Origin: Phytoseiulus persimilis
Taxonomy: Eukaryota; Arthropoda; Arachnida; Mesostigmata; Phytoseiidae
DNA length: 64,000 nucleotides
Assembly: GCA_037576195.1 (NCBI GenBank)
Contig: CM075102.1
Location: 22,192,745 to 22,256,744 of the forward strand
Direction: 5' to 3'
Made by a program: the position numbers and the translations under genes. Below, piece after piece: positions 1 to 13,100 of this stretch (within the stretch, counting starts at the first letter, position 1; every line of letters starts with the position of its first letter). The notes below the pieces were generated by a model. That model was given only the letters and a program-made list of their open reading frames with translations, did not search any database and was not told where the DNA came from.

Positions 1-3000
1 AATGAGGTAGAGGAGGAATTCCGGATTTTCGAGGTGCCATGTCTCAGCGACGGAAGAACGCACGACGACGGAGTAGATTTCGGAGAGCTTATTCCTTCAC
101 TCTTCAACGAAGAGTTACACAGCCGCTTGATCGTCATTCCTGTGATCAATCGAGTCAATTTCCACTTTGCATGGACTCTCGAAGCACTTCCGGTCGAGCA
201 GCCTCGTGGAAACTCCAACGCTCTCGATTTCAATCCGCTGGAAAGACTCAGCCAGATAGGAAGGTTGGATTTTTACCCATTTCGAATACGATAATAAAAA
301 CGAGGAGGAACGACCTTCTCGACGCAATCGAATTCATCTCCGACGCATCTGGAAGCTCAAGAACGACCTCGAAGCCATCCGCCGATACTGGTGCGGGCGC
401 CCCCCTAGTACCCGGACGGTGGGCTGTTGTTCCCTTGTGGCTCTGGCGATCCATTACCGGGTCTTCGCCACGTAGTCGCCGTTCATTCCTCGACCGACTT
501 GGAACCTAACGGACCTTCTCCTGCAGAGAGACAGCGACACGGAGTCAGAATCAACTGAAGCTGACGATTGAAGACACGATCTGCCGCAAAGTTCAATCGA
601 ATGATGGAGGAAAAGAGAGGTGCTATGCCTGGATGGCTTCAAATGTCTGAACGATCGTGATTCGTTCACTTCCACAATTGTGGAACGATTCGTATCCCTC
701 GCTTTCGCATAACGTCGAAATCGATCGCTCCATCGCTTTGGATTCTAACTCAATTATAATCGAAAAAGGCGTGAGTTGAAACAACCCTTCGATGTGACAG
801 ATTTTTTCGCGGAAATTTTGGAAATGCTCGGAAAATACGGAAACTTCACTGTTTCCCAGGCCGATTAGGATAACGCTTCGCACCGCCAATACTCCTATGT
901 GTGATAATAGCTATCGGATCCGTGAATTTTATTGCCGTTTTCCCATCTGTCGAGAATTCCAAGAAGAATCGTGGTAGAAAATCTGTGCCAAGAATCCCCT
1001 TGTTGTTTATGAATCATGCTCGCGGAGAGCTTCCGGCTGCTCGCTGGCTGACGCTCGGCCAAGTTACACACAAACTGACTTTGAGAATTTCAGTACCACG
1101 CAGACCCAGCAGGCGCTGAGGGGAATGAAGGATGGAGGCCTCCATCAAGGCGTTTCAACTAACAGTCGAAGTGCTACCCGAAACATGCATTCTACAAATC
1201 CCGGAGGCTCCGAGAATCGAGATTTCAAGAAGAAATCCAGGTGGACAATGGCCTAATCATCGGAGGCCGATAGTATTGATGATCCACATCGAGGAATCTG
1301 TGCACTCCCCTTCCCGGACAATTTTGCAATGGCGTGCTGAGTCTCGACCGTGAAGTCAGTCTCCACCCAGAGAATATCGCACTTATATCTTGAGACTCCG
1401 TGAAACGGAGAGAAAACACCGTTTCGGAACTACCCATAACTCTAATATGACTGACTTCAAACGAAATATTTGACGATGTTGACAACGACGACGTTGAGCC
1501 TGGCGCTCCTCGCTTCGAGAATGTTCTCGAATTCGCAAGCTCTCCAGGAACTCCAATGAGTGCGGAACCTTGCTCAGCCTTGAGCGAGCTCGAGAACGAA
1601 GTCGATTCTGCTGAATCAGCGCCAGGTTGACGTTCGGACTGGCCTCGAAGCTATGTTCTTCGGTGGGATAACAAGCTCACGGCCTGATATCGAATCCGGA
1701 CTTCCCGTCGCATTCTGTGTTCCCTGAATGAGAGCGTATCACTACAGCTGTCGGTAAACTCCCGTCAGCAGCTTTTGTCGGGGGATCAAATTATCGAGAG
1801 AGACTGTTTCCCGATTTTCGAATTTTCCCAGCCTACTTGGAGGAATACTAGCTCCGCCTCGGACTACAACTGACCATTCCCAGGTGGCCCAACACTGTGA
1901 CGCACATTCTCAAATTCTGCCAGACCGGTAAGATTTCTCGGGGATTGACCGATTGAGTGCAGGGTTTTGGAACGGGCGCACCTGGAAGAACGAGAGCGCA
2001 ACGTGGTGATTATCCGCACAAAGGCACAATGTTGCTTTCGAATCTTGACCTCGAAACAGTTTGTCGTGCTCGAATCGAAATGACATGGGCGTTGCGAGCT
2101 CGCAGTCCGTTCTTGGTGAGAGTTGGGAACAGTTCGGATATTTGAGGAGAACTGATGGAGCGTTCTAAGAGCGGTGCGAAAGAACGGTTCAGTGATTTGC
2201 GCTGGATCGTCAAGAGCGCATATCGAAGATATTGTTCCAAGAGCATCGGATTGGGGCCGCGGTGATTCATTCCACGGACACAGCCTTGAGAAAGGGTAGC
2301 GGAAACGGGTCGCATGACAACAGCGGGGAGGAACACCTCGTTCTCCTATCGGCGAATGTTCCGACAGTTCTGGAGGAAACCCCGTCAAGGAGGGAGAATC
2401 TCGCGAGGTTTTATCTGAGCCGCGGATCTGACCAGCTGGCTCGGTTGCTAACGCACCTGGCCGGCTTGGCTTGACTCCGTCTCGCTGCGAGCTCGTAGCG
2501 AATTTACCCTGGTGCGCTAGATGCTTTCGGCTTTCCGCGTGCTATAGTAGTTCCACCAAGATGGAGTGGCAGATGTTTTGGCTGAGGCAACCATTTTATG
2601 GCACAGGAGAGAACCTTCTTGCACCTTGCCGTTATACGACCAGATGAGGGGGAGGAGCGAGAGGAATAAAGGATGAGAGGAAAGACCGGCAAAAAGCTCT
2701 GAGCGGCGGAAACCACTGCGCGAACTCTGCCTGCCTTTGCTAACAACAATAGCCGATAATAATCAAACCGCAACCGTTTCGGCGCTTTCTCCTACTTTCG
2801 TTGGCCCTACTTCGTTTTGCTATCTGGCCCTCCCATTGCGACATGGTCAGCGAGCAATTCCTCTACAGGGCTTCCGTTCCTTCTGATCCGACCGAGAGCG
2901 ACTATTGCGAGAGCGAAAACGGATTCGTCCATTATTTGTCAATTATTTCTCTACCAGGCAACTGCCGCCAGCAGATTCCCCATACCAGGGAGAACGATAA

Positions 3001-3166
3001 GCCGAAAGATTGCGACACACCGGAGGTAGTGCCGAGGTCACTCTTACGGCATCGAGGTCGCGCGGGCGGACGCTTCTCAGCCTGGGTTGGAGGGGACCAC
3101 GCCGAGAAGAGGGTCCCGTTCTGAGCTCCTTGATGAAGCATTCGATGAGCACGAAACCAGATGATA
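1..3166. other. gene-less stretch, nothing recognised
   Basis: I see only short open frames on both strands here. None resembles a known protein family and none is framed by a convincing acceptor-donor pair. No tandem repeat, transposon terminus or RNA gene was recognised. Short unrecognised exons could have been missed. Confidence 0.4.
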
Positions 3167-3174
3167 TCATAGAG
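3167..3174. repeat. left 8-bp target-site duplication of hAT-type element
   Basis: The octamer tcatagag lies directly before the left terminal repeat and recurs exactly at 4166-4173 directly after the right one. An 8-bp duplication is the insertion signature of the hAT superfamily. Confidence 0.8.
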
Positions 3175-4165
3175 CGGGGGTTTTCAACCTGGGGTCCGCG
3201 GACCCCAGGGGGTCCGTCAGTCATTTCTGGGTTTCCGCGGGGGTCCGTGAGGAGAAAATGGGTACCCTTTTTGAACCAGCCAGGAACATCCATTTCTGCC
3301 TTCCAATCGTGCAGCATCGGGCATCTTCAGAGTTCTCTCCCTTCTTTCCCTGAGGCCCGATCCAGGATATGTTCCATTGCTCATTGGTCAACCTTCCATC
3401 GAATCCGAAGCTTAAAAGGGAACGCGTACATGTTCTGTTTCCATTACCGTTGTTCTAATCACTCGATCTGATCCGGTTCTACGAATTCAGCTAGGGAAAC
3501 CGGCTCCTCAGCTCAAAGTATCCTTGACTCGACAGCATAAACAACCATAACAGAAAAAACCGTCCCATACGCTCCTGGTCATGGTTCAGAGGTGAATCTG
3601 TTCAATCTGTTTCTCGTTGGATAACTCTCAGTGGCCTCAAATGAGCAGGTTTTTACGAGTCTTCCCCATCCGCAGGCGCCTCACCCCCTTAGCGATTTCG
3701 TGACAGATTCACAGCACGTCCTCCTGGTCCTCTCAGGCTCTTCGGTTTTTTTTTCAATTCGATCTGATGCGGTTCCCAAACATTGAGCGAAGGAAACGTG
3801 CTCGTCAGCTCAACGACTCTTAGGAACGTCAAATACCACAACAACAATAATCAACAACCAGATCACACGGTGGTCCAGATCTGAACAAATACATGTATTT
3901 TGTTCTGTTGTCGTAATCAGCGGAGAATGGACCCTGCTGGTGAGCGCATGATTCCGAGGAGGCTCAGCCGAGTTCCAGAGTGAAGCATAGTGCGATATCG
4001 CCGCCCCCGTCGAAGAAAAGTCGTCCGGGTGCCGAAGCATTACAATTTCCAGCCCAAATCGTGATTTCTGAGGGAGGGGGTCCGTGGGGATTCTTGGAGC
4101 GGACAAGCGGTGGTCCGCGGACCCCCTCGAGAGGTCCGTGCGATGGGAAAGGTTGAGAACGCCTG
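3175..4165. mobile_element. non-autonomous hAT-type DNA transposon (991 bp)
   Basis: Imperfect terminal inverted repeats bound the element. The left end reads cgggggttttcaacct; the right end, reverse-complemented, reads caggcgttctcaacct, matching at 13 of 16 positions. This fits the CAG...TTCTCAACC start common in hAT elements. Just inside each end is a palindromic GC block: ggggtccgcggacccc near 3192-3207 on the left, ggtccgcggacc near 4112 on the right. An exact 8-bp duplication flanks it. Two internal segments, about 3465-3570 and 3760-3860, look like diverged direct copies of each other. I find no hAT transposase domain in any frame, so the copy would depend on an enzyme made elsewhere. 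The exact duplication suggests a fairly young, undisturbed insertion. Confidence 0.8.
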
Positions 4166-4173
4166 TCATAGAG
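4166..4173. repeat. right 8-bp target-site duplication of hAT-type element
   Basis: Second copy of the octamer tcatagag, identical to 3167-3174, immediately outside the right terminal repeat. Confidence 0.8.
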
Positions 4174-7100
4174 CACGTCTCCGAGAATATTACAGGGTAC
4201 TCCTCACAATTACCGGTTACGTTCCCAACGCAGGGTACGTACTGAGAACGGTGAGTTGCATGGGCTTTCTCGGAAGGCAGAGTTTCCTGGGATGCATTCC
4301 AGCGGGACGCTATGCTTGCCGGGATGCCCCGGAGTGAAGCAAGATTGAGAGCCTCCTCTGATTGTAGGTCGCAACGAAACCGGTTCGGCGCCTCCAACCC
4401 ACTGAGGTGTGGGACGTGGTGGCGAAGCACTCCCGACGCGGTCTTGGGGGGACCGAGTCCAGGCACACGTCCTCCTGACGGGTTGTGCCTTCTGCGTCAT
4501 CAGAAAGTTGTCACACCGCGAATCGTGGATTCTCTACAGAGACGTGTTCCGGGAGGGAGCACAAACAAGCTCGGATTGTGTGACGATCGCCATCGTGTCC
4601 GTGCACTTTCGAGTCATGATGACAGGAATGAGTAGCCAGACAAGCAAGACTCGCTAATGTCGGATCTTTTAATCGGACGACTCATTTCATCGCGTGCTGG
4701 AATTGTGCAGGAAGGAGATTGTCCAGGTTTCTTCTCATCGGGTTTCTCCTAGAAATCTTCAAAAGCTCGTAGGATCTCGCGCCCGACGAAGGAAGAACTG
4801 CATGGGAGTGCGTGATTCTCGCAATGACGGAAACTCGAAACGAAGTTGGCGAAAAGGCACCGAGGAACGTTCACGAGATGCGTACCCGAACTGTCCCCTA
4901 CATCATCGAGAAGAGTATCAGAGTTCTCGCTCTCACTTCTCAATCGTCAGGTTCAGAACAGCTACGGCCTGTCGGGGGTCGCGAAGGAATCTCAGGGGTC
5001 CGATGGGGCGAGTGTATCCAACATGGCTCCCGCGCTTCCTATTGAGTTGATTGAGGTTGAAGTTCTATCTTCCATCAAAGTGAGGCTCCGATAAAGCGAT
5101 GCGATGTTCAGATCGGTCGTCGAAACTCTGTGCCACCACCACGGGAAGCGTCACGTAAAGTGGACCGTTACGATGATCGAGAACGAAACCAGAGAACGGG
5201 AGCTATATCAAGAATTTCCATCAGGCTTCCATCAAGACAGGGGTTCCTAGATAGATTCCGAAATCGAATTACGAGGAGCTCCAGAGGGAGGATCCGACTC
5301 AGCATGCTTCGTGATTAGCACGGGGAAAGGCGCCGAAGGCTTTGGATTCATAGAAAATTGGGGCCCAGGGAATACTGGCCTGGACTTCACCTGACCACGG
5401 CTTAGAGCCGGAGTTTTGGGCGGGCAGCTTGGCAGGTATCTAAACAACGCCCTCCAGTACCCTGAGGGGCGTTGTATAACAGAAACAGAATGCATGGGCT
5501 CGTGCAAGCGGAGGCAACGCCGAACGTCCGAACCTCAAGAGAACGGCGCGTCGAATTCCATCTGGAAAATTCGTGATCATCGTGCTTCCAAGGACTATTC
5601 AGTCCGTTCATAGTTGGAGAGCTTGACTTCAATTCACAGCTTTTGGCTTGATGACTCCCGCGAAAATAAGCACATTATCGATCGTGGATCAATAGTTCGT
5701 CTCCTCGAAAGGATCCATGCCTTGGCTGAACTCCTTCGCGAACCGGTTCCGGGCTGCAACTTTTGGGACAGGCGCAATATTTTGATACAATGGAGCGAAC
5801 GTTCGCTCCTTCGTCTCGATTTGCGAAATGTAATCTTGCCACCAGCACAAAGATTACTTCTCTTCCTGCTCATCCGCTCAACACTCCCTTCACGCACCAA
5901 TGTTTGCCGTTGTTCCAGGGCGAGCAGGAAAAATTGCACTCGCCGTTCGCGTACGATGGCACCCAGGAGTATTTCACAGAGGTCGCATACGGGTCTCTCA
6001 TCTTCTGAGTCTCCCCGGTCGCGAGCGTATGAGCTGCGTGTGACGGGGAGTTTGTTGAATTTCCCGAGAGGTGTTTCCATTTGTCCATTCATCCCTTCGC
6101 TGTTTCCTCCCAAGCGGTCCGACAGAGCGCCAAGGAGAGAGTGTGCGACCCGGTCTTCTGGTTAGTGGATCGGACTCACTCGAGCGAATTGCTCCCGACA
6201 GTCATCAGACTTTCTCACAAAGATGCAGCGCTGCTAGAGTGTCGCGCTGCTGAGCTGTCGCGCGGCCAAACTGTCGCGCCGCTCCGTCAGAGTCTGACTC
6301 CGTTCTACGAGCAGCTGCAGTGAAGCTTGAAGAATTGAACATTGTCCATTAAAACTCGCCTGAGTCTCTAAATCGGCTTTGAATTCAGAGCTGCGTCGTC
6401 AAAGTGTGTTCGCCCACAGGTCTCCCTCCCGCTATCCTCGAGCCGGATGGGGGAGAGCACACGTGGAAGGAAACAAAACTCAGCTCTGACTTCTTGCCCG
6501 AAAGCGCCAAAGCAGAAAATATCCGTCCGGCTCCGCACATTGAAAATATTCTCAGAGAGATGGCTTTTATGCTATCGAGCGTCGAACTGGATGCGATGAA
6601 CCGCCTCACGGAATTCCTCTACTGGTTCGTCGGACGTGTGCGGCCCATTTGTTCAGTTCTCAGCTCCGATGTATGACTATTAATTGATTCCCAACCCATC
6701 GCTACTCGACATCCTCATTCCTGCATATATATGTAGAGGGACGAGAACGGAGATGCCATCGTGTCGATAGCTTGTCTCTGCCCCCCTCATTACACCATAA
6801 TGACACCCCTGAGTCTCGAATGAGGAAGCTGTGAACTTGGGCGACGGGCCAAGGTCGTCGAGAATCGGAATATCTATATGGGTTGCGGGCGCAGCCGGCC
6901 ACGGCCCGAGGACATAGAAGAAGAGAAAGCGCTCAACTGTTCGCGGGAGTCGAAGATGAAAACCTTGAGGCAAACCGAAGCTCCAGCTTCCTGGTTGAGT
7001 ATCCGCCCCCGCTCGAGAATCGTCTGAGGTATAATAAGGCGCAAGAACCGTCTTTGCAGTGAACCATCGACTGAGAAAGGTGGCGATGGAACGTGCAAGC

Positions 7101-10100
7101 TTTTCAAGGACCGATATTCCCCGACTCCTTCGCTTTGGGTTGTGAATATTATCAGAGTGCTGTCCTCGAGGGGTATTCCTCCGCCTCGGTCTGGGCGTGG
7201 AACGCTGATACCCCCGCCGTTCATCGTACCTAGCCGAGCGGTTTCCATTTCGCCGTAGAAGTTTCCCCGACTGACGACTGTGTCGGTCGACGCATAAATG
7301 TTGCGACAACAGGCAGTTTCTCTTTGTGATGCCCTTTGCATTGACCTGAACTTCGATGTCTGAGAGATCCTTGGTATCAGGATCGCGTCAACGGGTGCTG
7401 TCACGGCTCTTGAATCAACTTTACACATTGCTTTGAAAGTGCCACCGCTGTGACACCTCGAGAGATCGGCTGGCACCTGGGGCCGAATCCGTGGCTCTGA
7501 TGACTTGAGCCTGCTGTTTGAAAGCGATGCGGTCCCAACCTTCAATGAGAAAAACCGAGATCAAGTGCAATCGTGCGTCTCATTCATATTCGATAGCGAT
7601 ACCATATTCATGAACCATTCGTAGCCTTGAGCGGTTCTCTCCATTGAGGAATGAGTTTAACGCTCGGCGCGAGGATTGCGCTCGCGTAGCGTACAGGCAT
7701 AAACCGGGCCAACTCAGGAACATTGAGAATGCTCCGATAGTCCTGAACGGAAGACCCGGTCGCAAGAGCACATCAGCTCCTCCTCTAAATCCAGCTTGCG
7801 TGATCTGAGGATGAATCTGATCGAGGAATAAAAACAGCAAGGGAACCTGCCGCACTGAATAGATTACCCACTGAAGCAGATCGAGAAGCAACTTTTTTTT
7901 CCTCAAAAAGCTGGAACCATCCGACCGCTTTGTCAGGTGGGTAATGCTTTATATTTTTTATTCACGGGGCGATAAATTCCCTCCTACAAACAGCGCTGCC
8001 ACGAAGCTGTGCGCATCCGTTGGCACGCAGAGGGATCATGGCAGTGATTCATGTTAGACATATTAATGTTATTATGCATCCGAAGCGTATGCGTGTCCGT
8101 TACCGGGCCGGTCAAGCGGGCTGAAGTACAAGCCAGCGGCTCTGCGTTCCGGCGGTGGAGTCAAGACAGGTAAGCCGAGAGACATACACAGATGCACGCG
8201 TGCCCAGCAAGCTTATTACCGGTCACAACGTTGCACATCGTTGCTGTCACGCAGTACGGAAGGGAAGGCCCTCCCTCGCTGGGAAGCGGGCGATGGGTGC
8301 AACACCTGCGGGCCACGGAGAGCGTCATTTCACAACTATCATCGTGATGCTGCCCGCCCGGTAATTAGGGCTGGCGGAGCAAGCCCTTGAGGTGTGCGGC
8401 CTTGACGAGAGAACCGACGAATGACGCTTCTCGACCGACCTGATGTCAGAATCCTCGCTCATCTTGCCACGGAAAACAGACAATGTTCCGCGAGCTTCAG
8501 ACAGTTCACGGTGAAATGGCAGTTGATTGATTCAGTGATATATGAACCTTAACACATCTACTGAAGCTCAAACGATGGAACGATCGACTAGACGATGATC
8601 ATACCGAATCCCGGCCGGAGTTCTACGAATCGGAAATAGGAGTATGGAAGCTCATTGCCGATCCTGCGTCGCGCAATCCTCCTACTGTGGGATCCTGAAA
8701 GTCTAGGCATGATTCGTTTCACATCATTCACATATCCATATCACTAGGTGAATAAATGAGTGCATGATGACTGAACCATTCAGCTCTCACTACTAAAAGG
8801 CAGGATCCATCGATCGTCGACGCCCATATGCTCGGATTGATGGAAGATGGGTAATGGAGCATGCCTGAAGCGCCGTTTTGAGAAACTTCCTTTTGGAGAC
8901 GCCGGTAGTCGCGTATTGTACGTAATTTCCGCGTACAGCGCGTACATCGGGACGGACGGCGCACGCATGCCCCTGATCGGGGGTCAAGCCATATTCTCGA
9001 TGTCGCAAATGATATGTCCATGATCGAGAGGCGAACTTCACTGTAACAGTCAGATCCCGGAACTCGCCGTCGTGGATTTTAAGAAGGTTCACCACTAACA
9101 ACTGGGACGCCGAATGGTCATGACTGATCAGCGTTCCGGAGGTCCTGGATGTCCGACTTCTGTAGGAGATTCGCGAATCCTTTCCGTCGCCGTGCATACT
9201 CAGCACATCTGAATGTGCTGAGCTTCCGCAGAGATGACCGACGCGCTCTTCGAATGTGGTTGCAAGGGTTTTTCATCAACAGACGACCTGTGTGCACAGA
9301 AAGAACAGCAAAGTGTCACGAGGGTCTTCGAGCTGCTCCTTCCGGAAAGCACTCATGATTGGAGTGGCTCTCCCTCGAGAGGGTCATGCCTCTTCGAATC
9401 GAGAAAAATAATTCCTCCGAGTGCAGCTATTCGACAAAGGGCTCCGATTCGAAGATCACAAGATGACTCATCAAGGCTGATGTGAAGCGCTCTCAAATCG
9501 TACTGTTGAGCGTGAAGATGAGCTCGGGAAAGGTAGACTCCTCCCGAAATATCCTGGAATCCATCGAGGCCTGCTCGTCCAGCGTGAACTCAACCGAAAT
9601 GATGAAACTAAAGGTAGCCTCCTTTTCTTGATGAACTGGATCAGCGAACAACGAATTCCGCCTGGATTTGACGTGGGAGGGAACCTCCCTTGACTGGGAT
9701 AACGCTCAAAATCTAGAATCTCCAACAGCCCTCACCTGAGGTGATTGGTTCAAGCTCAACACGGTTATTGAAGCCTCGCACCTCGGCGCCATCGTTGGAC
9801 CGATGCAGCTGAGAGGAATAAGAGCCCAACCATCAATTGAAGGGTCGAGCCTTCGGAATATCCGCTTCTCAATCATCGCGGAGCAACGGTCCAGAAAAAA
9901 ATCAGGTGATACAATTCAAACAGACAACTTCGAGAGAATGAGCGCTCCTCATAAGCCTTGCGTTGAGAGAAAGGCCGATTAGAGTCCCACTCGCTTGACT
10001 CGCTTGTCTAAGGCTCCCCACAGGAGAACAGTTGCTGTCACCCACACTTTCGGAGTTTTACGTTGCAAGGAGTGAAATGGCCGCTCGTTTCCTCTCGTGC

Positions 10101-13100
10101 ATGTGTGATCTTATGTTCTTCGGTCGAAGAATGAAAAGCGCGGCATGATACGAGTCATCGCATAGACGTCGGATGTGGTCGTCGCCTGTCACGCGGTGCT
10201 GCTCCGTTACTTCTCCGATCAGGTTTTTTGCGAGCATTCACTCAAACTGAGGATTCTCAATAGTCGCGGTCTGTTCGGCGGAAACTTCGGCTCTATGGGA
10301 TACGTTAACCGCGGCTCGGATGCCGTGTGATTCTTGAGCGCTCTGGAGATTCTTTTGGAGGTTGTTTTTGAGCTGGAGTTCCTTGAGGCAGCCGCGCAGT
10401 GGGTCGATCCCGTTTCCGGTCCCACGGGGAAGTCGACAGGGAGGAAAAGACGATGGAGGATCAACGAGAAATATCACCTCCTTTGCAGCCTCCAGAGTCA
10501 ATGCGCAGGGTGAGGCGTGTTCGCGCAGTCAGGTGTTCATTCTTTTCCGCTGATATAAACCGGTCGCTTAAGTCAAGCACGACGGTAGCTGACGAGACTG
10601 ATTGTCCATCGGTTCGTTTACACGTCAAGGAGAAATACGGGAGATGCTTCTGCGAGCGACGCACTAACTTAGTATATTATCGTTATTACAGCTATAAAGA
10701 CCCCGGCTCCCCCCTTTCCCTCATTTCCCACATCATTCCGCCGCCGCGCCGGTCTCGGCTACAGATCGTTGTTCGCTGTTAGCACCGAGGAGGGAAATGC
10801 GATGAGGAAAATAACAACATGGAGCAGCCGGAATCAGAGAGAGGAGGGAAGAAGAGGCCGACGGAGAGTTGGAGGGCGGCGGAGATCGGATCCGATGGGG
10901 TAATGTTGTTCGTAATTCAGTAGGTTCAGCCAATGCAGGCAAAAGTCGACTTGATAAAGTCCGGCCTAGCTGGTTGACTGCCTGGTTCGCTTCTTGTTAT
11001 GGCGAACGCTGACATCGAAACCAGGCTACGACATGCATAATATCAGGGACGACATTACGTAACTTGGCATCTTCGATCTGATTGGAGCGCAACTCTTGCC
11101 GCAGAGCTCATCATTCAGAACTTGGTCAGAGTGGGGGCCGACGCGAACATGGCTGTCTTTTCATACTCCATGAGTCACTCATTAGGGGGAAAAACCCCTC
11201 GGACGGGCAGCGCTGAACCAACCAAAACTCGTTCGATTCTCCAGCCGAGCCCATCACGTACATTCCTGAGCAAATCACTCCTGCATTCAAGCCTTCCGAG
11301 CTCCCGAACACCGGCTCTAACGGATATTTTCGCCATGTTCCGTCGAACTGAGTTCGATCGAGCCACAGCGGACCCACTCAGTCTCATGGGAGGCTGATTT
11401 GAAGTCACCCGTCCTCGTGTTTGAACTCCTCGTGTCCCAAACGGGGGAGCCTCCGCGATATCGGAGTCGTTTCTGACCATATCATCAAATTATCGAAAGA
11501 GCGACTATCGACCCACCGCCGCCCAGCGGGAAGCTGGTCGGCGTCACGGTTGTTGTTGCTCGGCTCGCTTTTACTGCTACCGCTCACACGATAACAAAAA
11601 GAGAGCCTGAGAAAAGAACGACCTCCTGAGAGAATAACGGCTCCATGCTCGTCGCGGTGAGCGGCGGCGAGTTAAGCTTTGCGGCTGACGGACCGGCTTG
11701 AAGGTCGGTTTGGCTAGGGGAACCGGCCGGTTTGGCGGCTGACTGGCTATGCGGACGGGTAGGTTGGTGGGTGTTCGAGTATGTGTGTATGGCTGAGCAG
11801 GAAAATAGCTTTGAATATAAAAGCCACTGAGGCCCTCATTGTATCGCCCAACTACTGCAGCTTCTTCCCTTCTTTTTATTCTTCTCCTTTTCCTCGTCTT
11901 TCTTTCTCTCCTTCCTGTGTTCGTTGCTTGTGCAATCTCAAGGGAGTCCGGTGAACGCAGTTTCGGAGAAGGTCTTGTGCATCTAGAGAAAAAGAGCTTT
12001 CTCTCCCATTGACCGTACGGCGTCTGCACGTTTTCTGTTGGGTTTCTCCGCGTTCGTTCGTTCGTTTGTTCGTTCGTTGTTCCGTATTGCAGTCAGTAAC
12101 TGTGAGCACGGCGCATTATGTGGCAAGCATGCTGTGCGTCGGCCATGCTACAGCGAGTTTTTAGCGTTGATTTCCCTTCGCCAAGCTGCAGCGAGCTGGC
12201 GGGGACGCTACCCAAGCCAGAGTCCATTCTTCCACTGTGAGCGTTTCCCCTTTAGTTCATCTCGTTGATGCGTACCATTTCGAGCCCATCACAGGATTGG
12301 ACAACGGTACGAGTCGTTCACTGGTTCGTTTGGCAGTTCCCTGCAGCTTATACATCTGCCTCATCTCCACCTTGCGCCCAAATGATCCTGGGCCAATGAC
12401 CCTGTGAGCAGCGTGCCTTCCAACAGGAGGGCTGAGTCTCCGAGGGAGGACGGGTAGTTTCTCCCATGAGATGAGAGAGTGAGATGCGTTCACGCTGATT
12501 TGGCTTAAGAGCCGTTTGGATCTGACTTGAGTAGTGAGTGATACGTCGGGATGATTTCGTAAGAGGGTCCTCACTACGGATCTGTCCTGCCGTTACCCCG
12601 ATGAGAAGAAGCGGATCGTGTCCCTTTCAGACATTGAACACCCTCAAAATGTTTCTTACCATCTGCGGGGCAGTAGCTGCAGTCGGTTTCCTTCGGAGCC
12701 ATCCGAAGCCGGAACCCGTCTTCTACGCGTTTCCATCTGAGGAGTACACGTCCTGAATGGGTTTCCAAGGCTCGTCGGTTCCGAATAACACTTTGCGTCG
12801 GAATTATGCTCATCTTTTTTCTCTCGAACGTAGCAAGCATCCATTGGTGGTCCCAATGAGTTTCCGGGGACCGATCAACGAGATCGTAATGATCGCCTCG
12901 GCTGGCCAGAGCTTGTTGGAGCCTGCGACCGTTTGAAGTTTGCAACATGGACGGCAGGTTCCAGAGGCGGCTGTGAATAGAATTGTTCCCTAAACTTGAT
13001 TAGCATCCAGAGCCTGGTCTCTCGATGAGACGTCGAGGACATCCGATGGCTGTCTGAGCTGCCGAACTGCTGCACACGACTGAGCATCAGGGGTTCGGGT

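Noticed and set aside
6874-7545. 223-codon open frame on the minus strand
   Set aside because: No ATG at the start, no family resemblance and no flanking gene structure; a frame of this length is plausible by chance in 64 kb.
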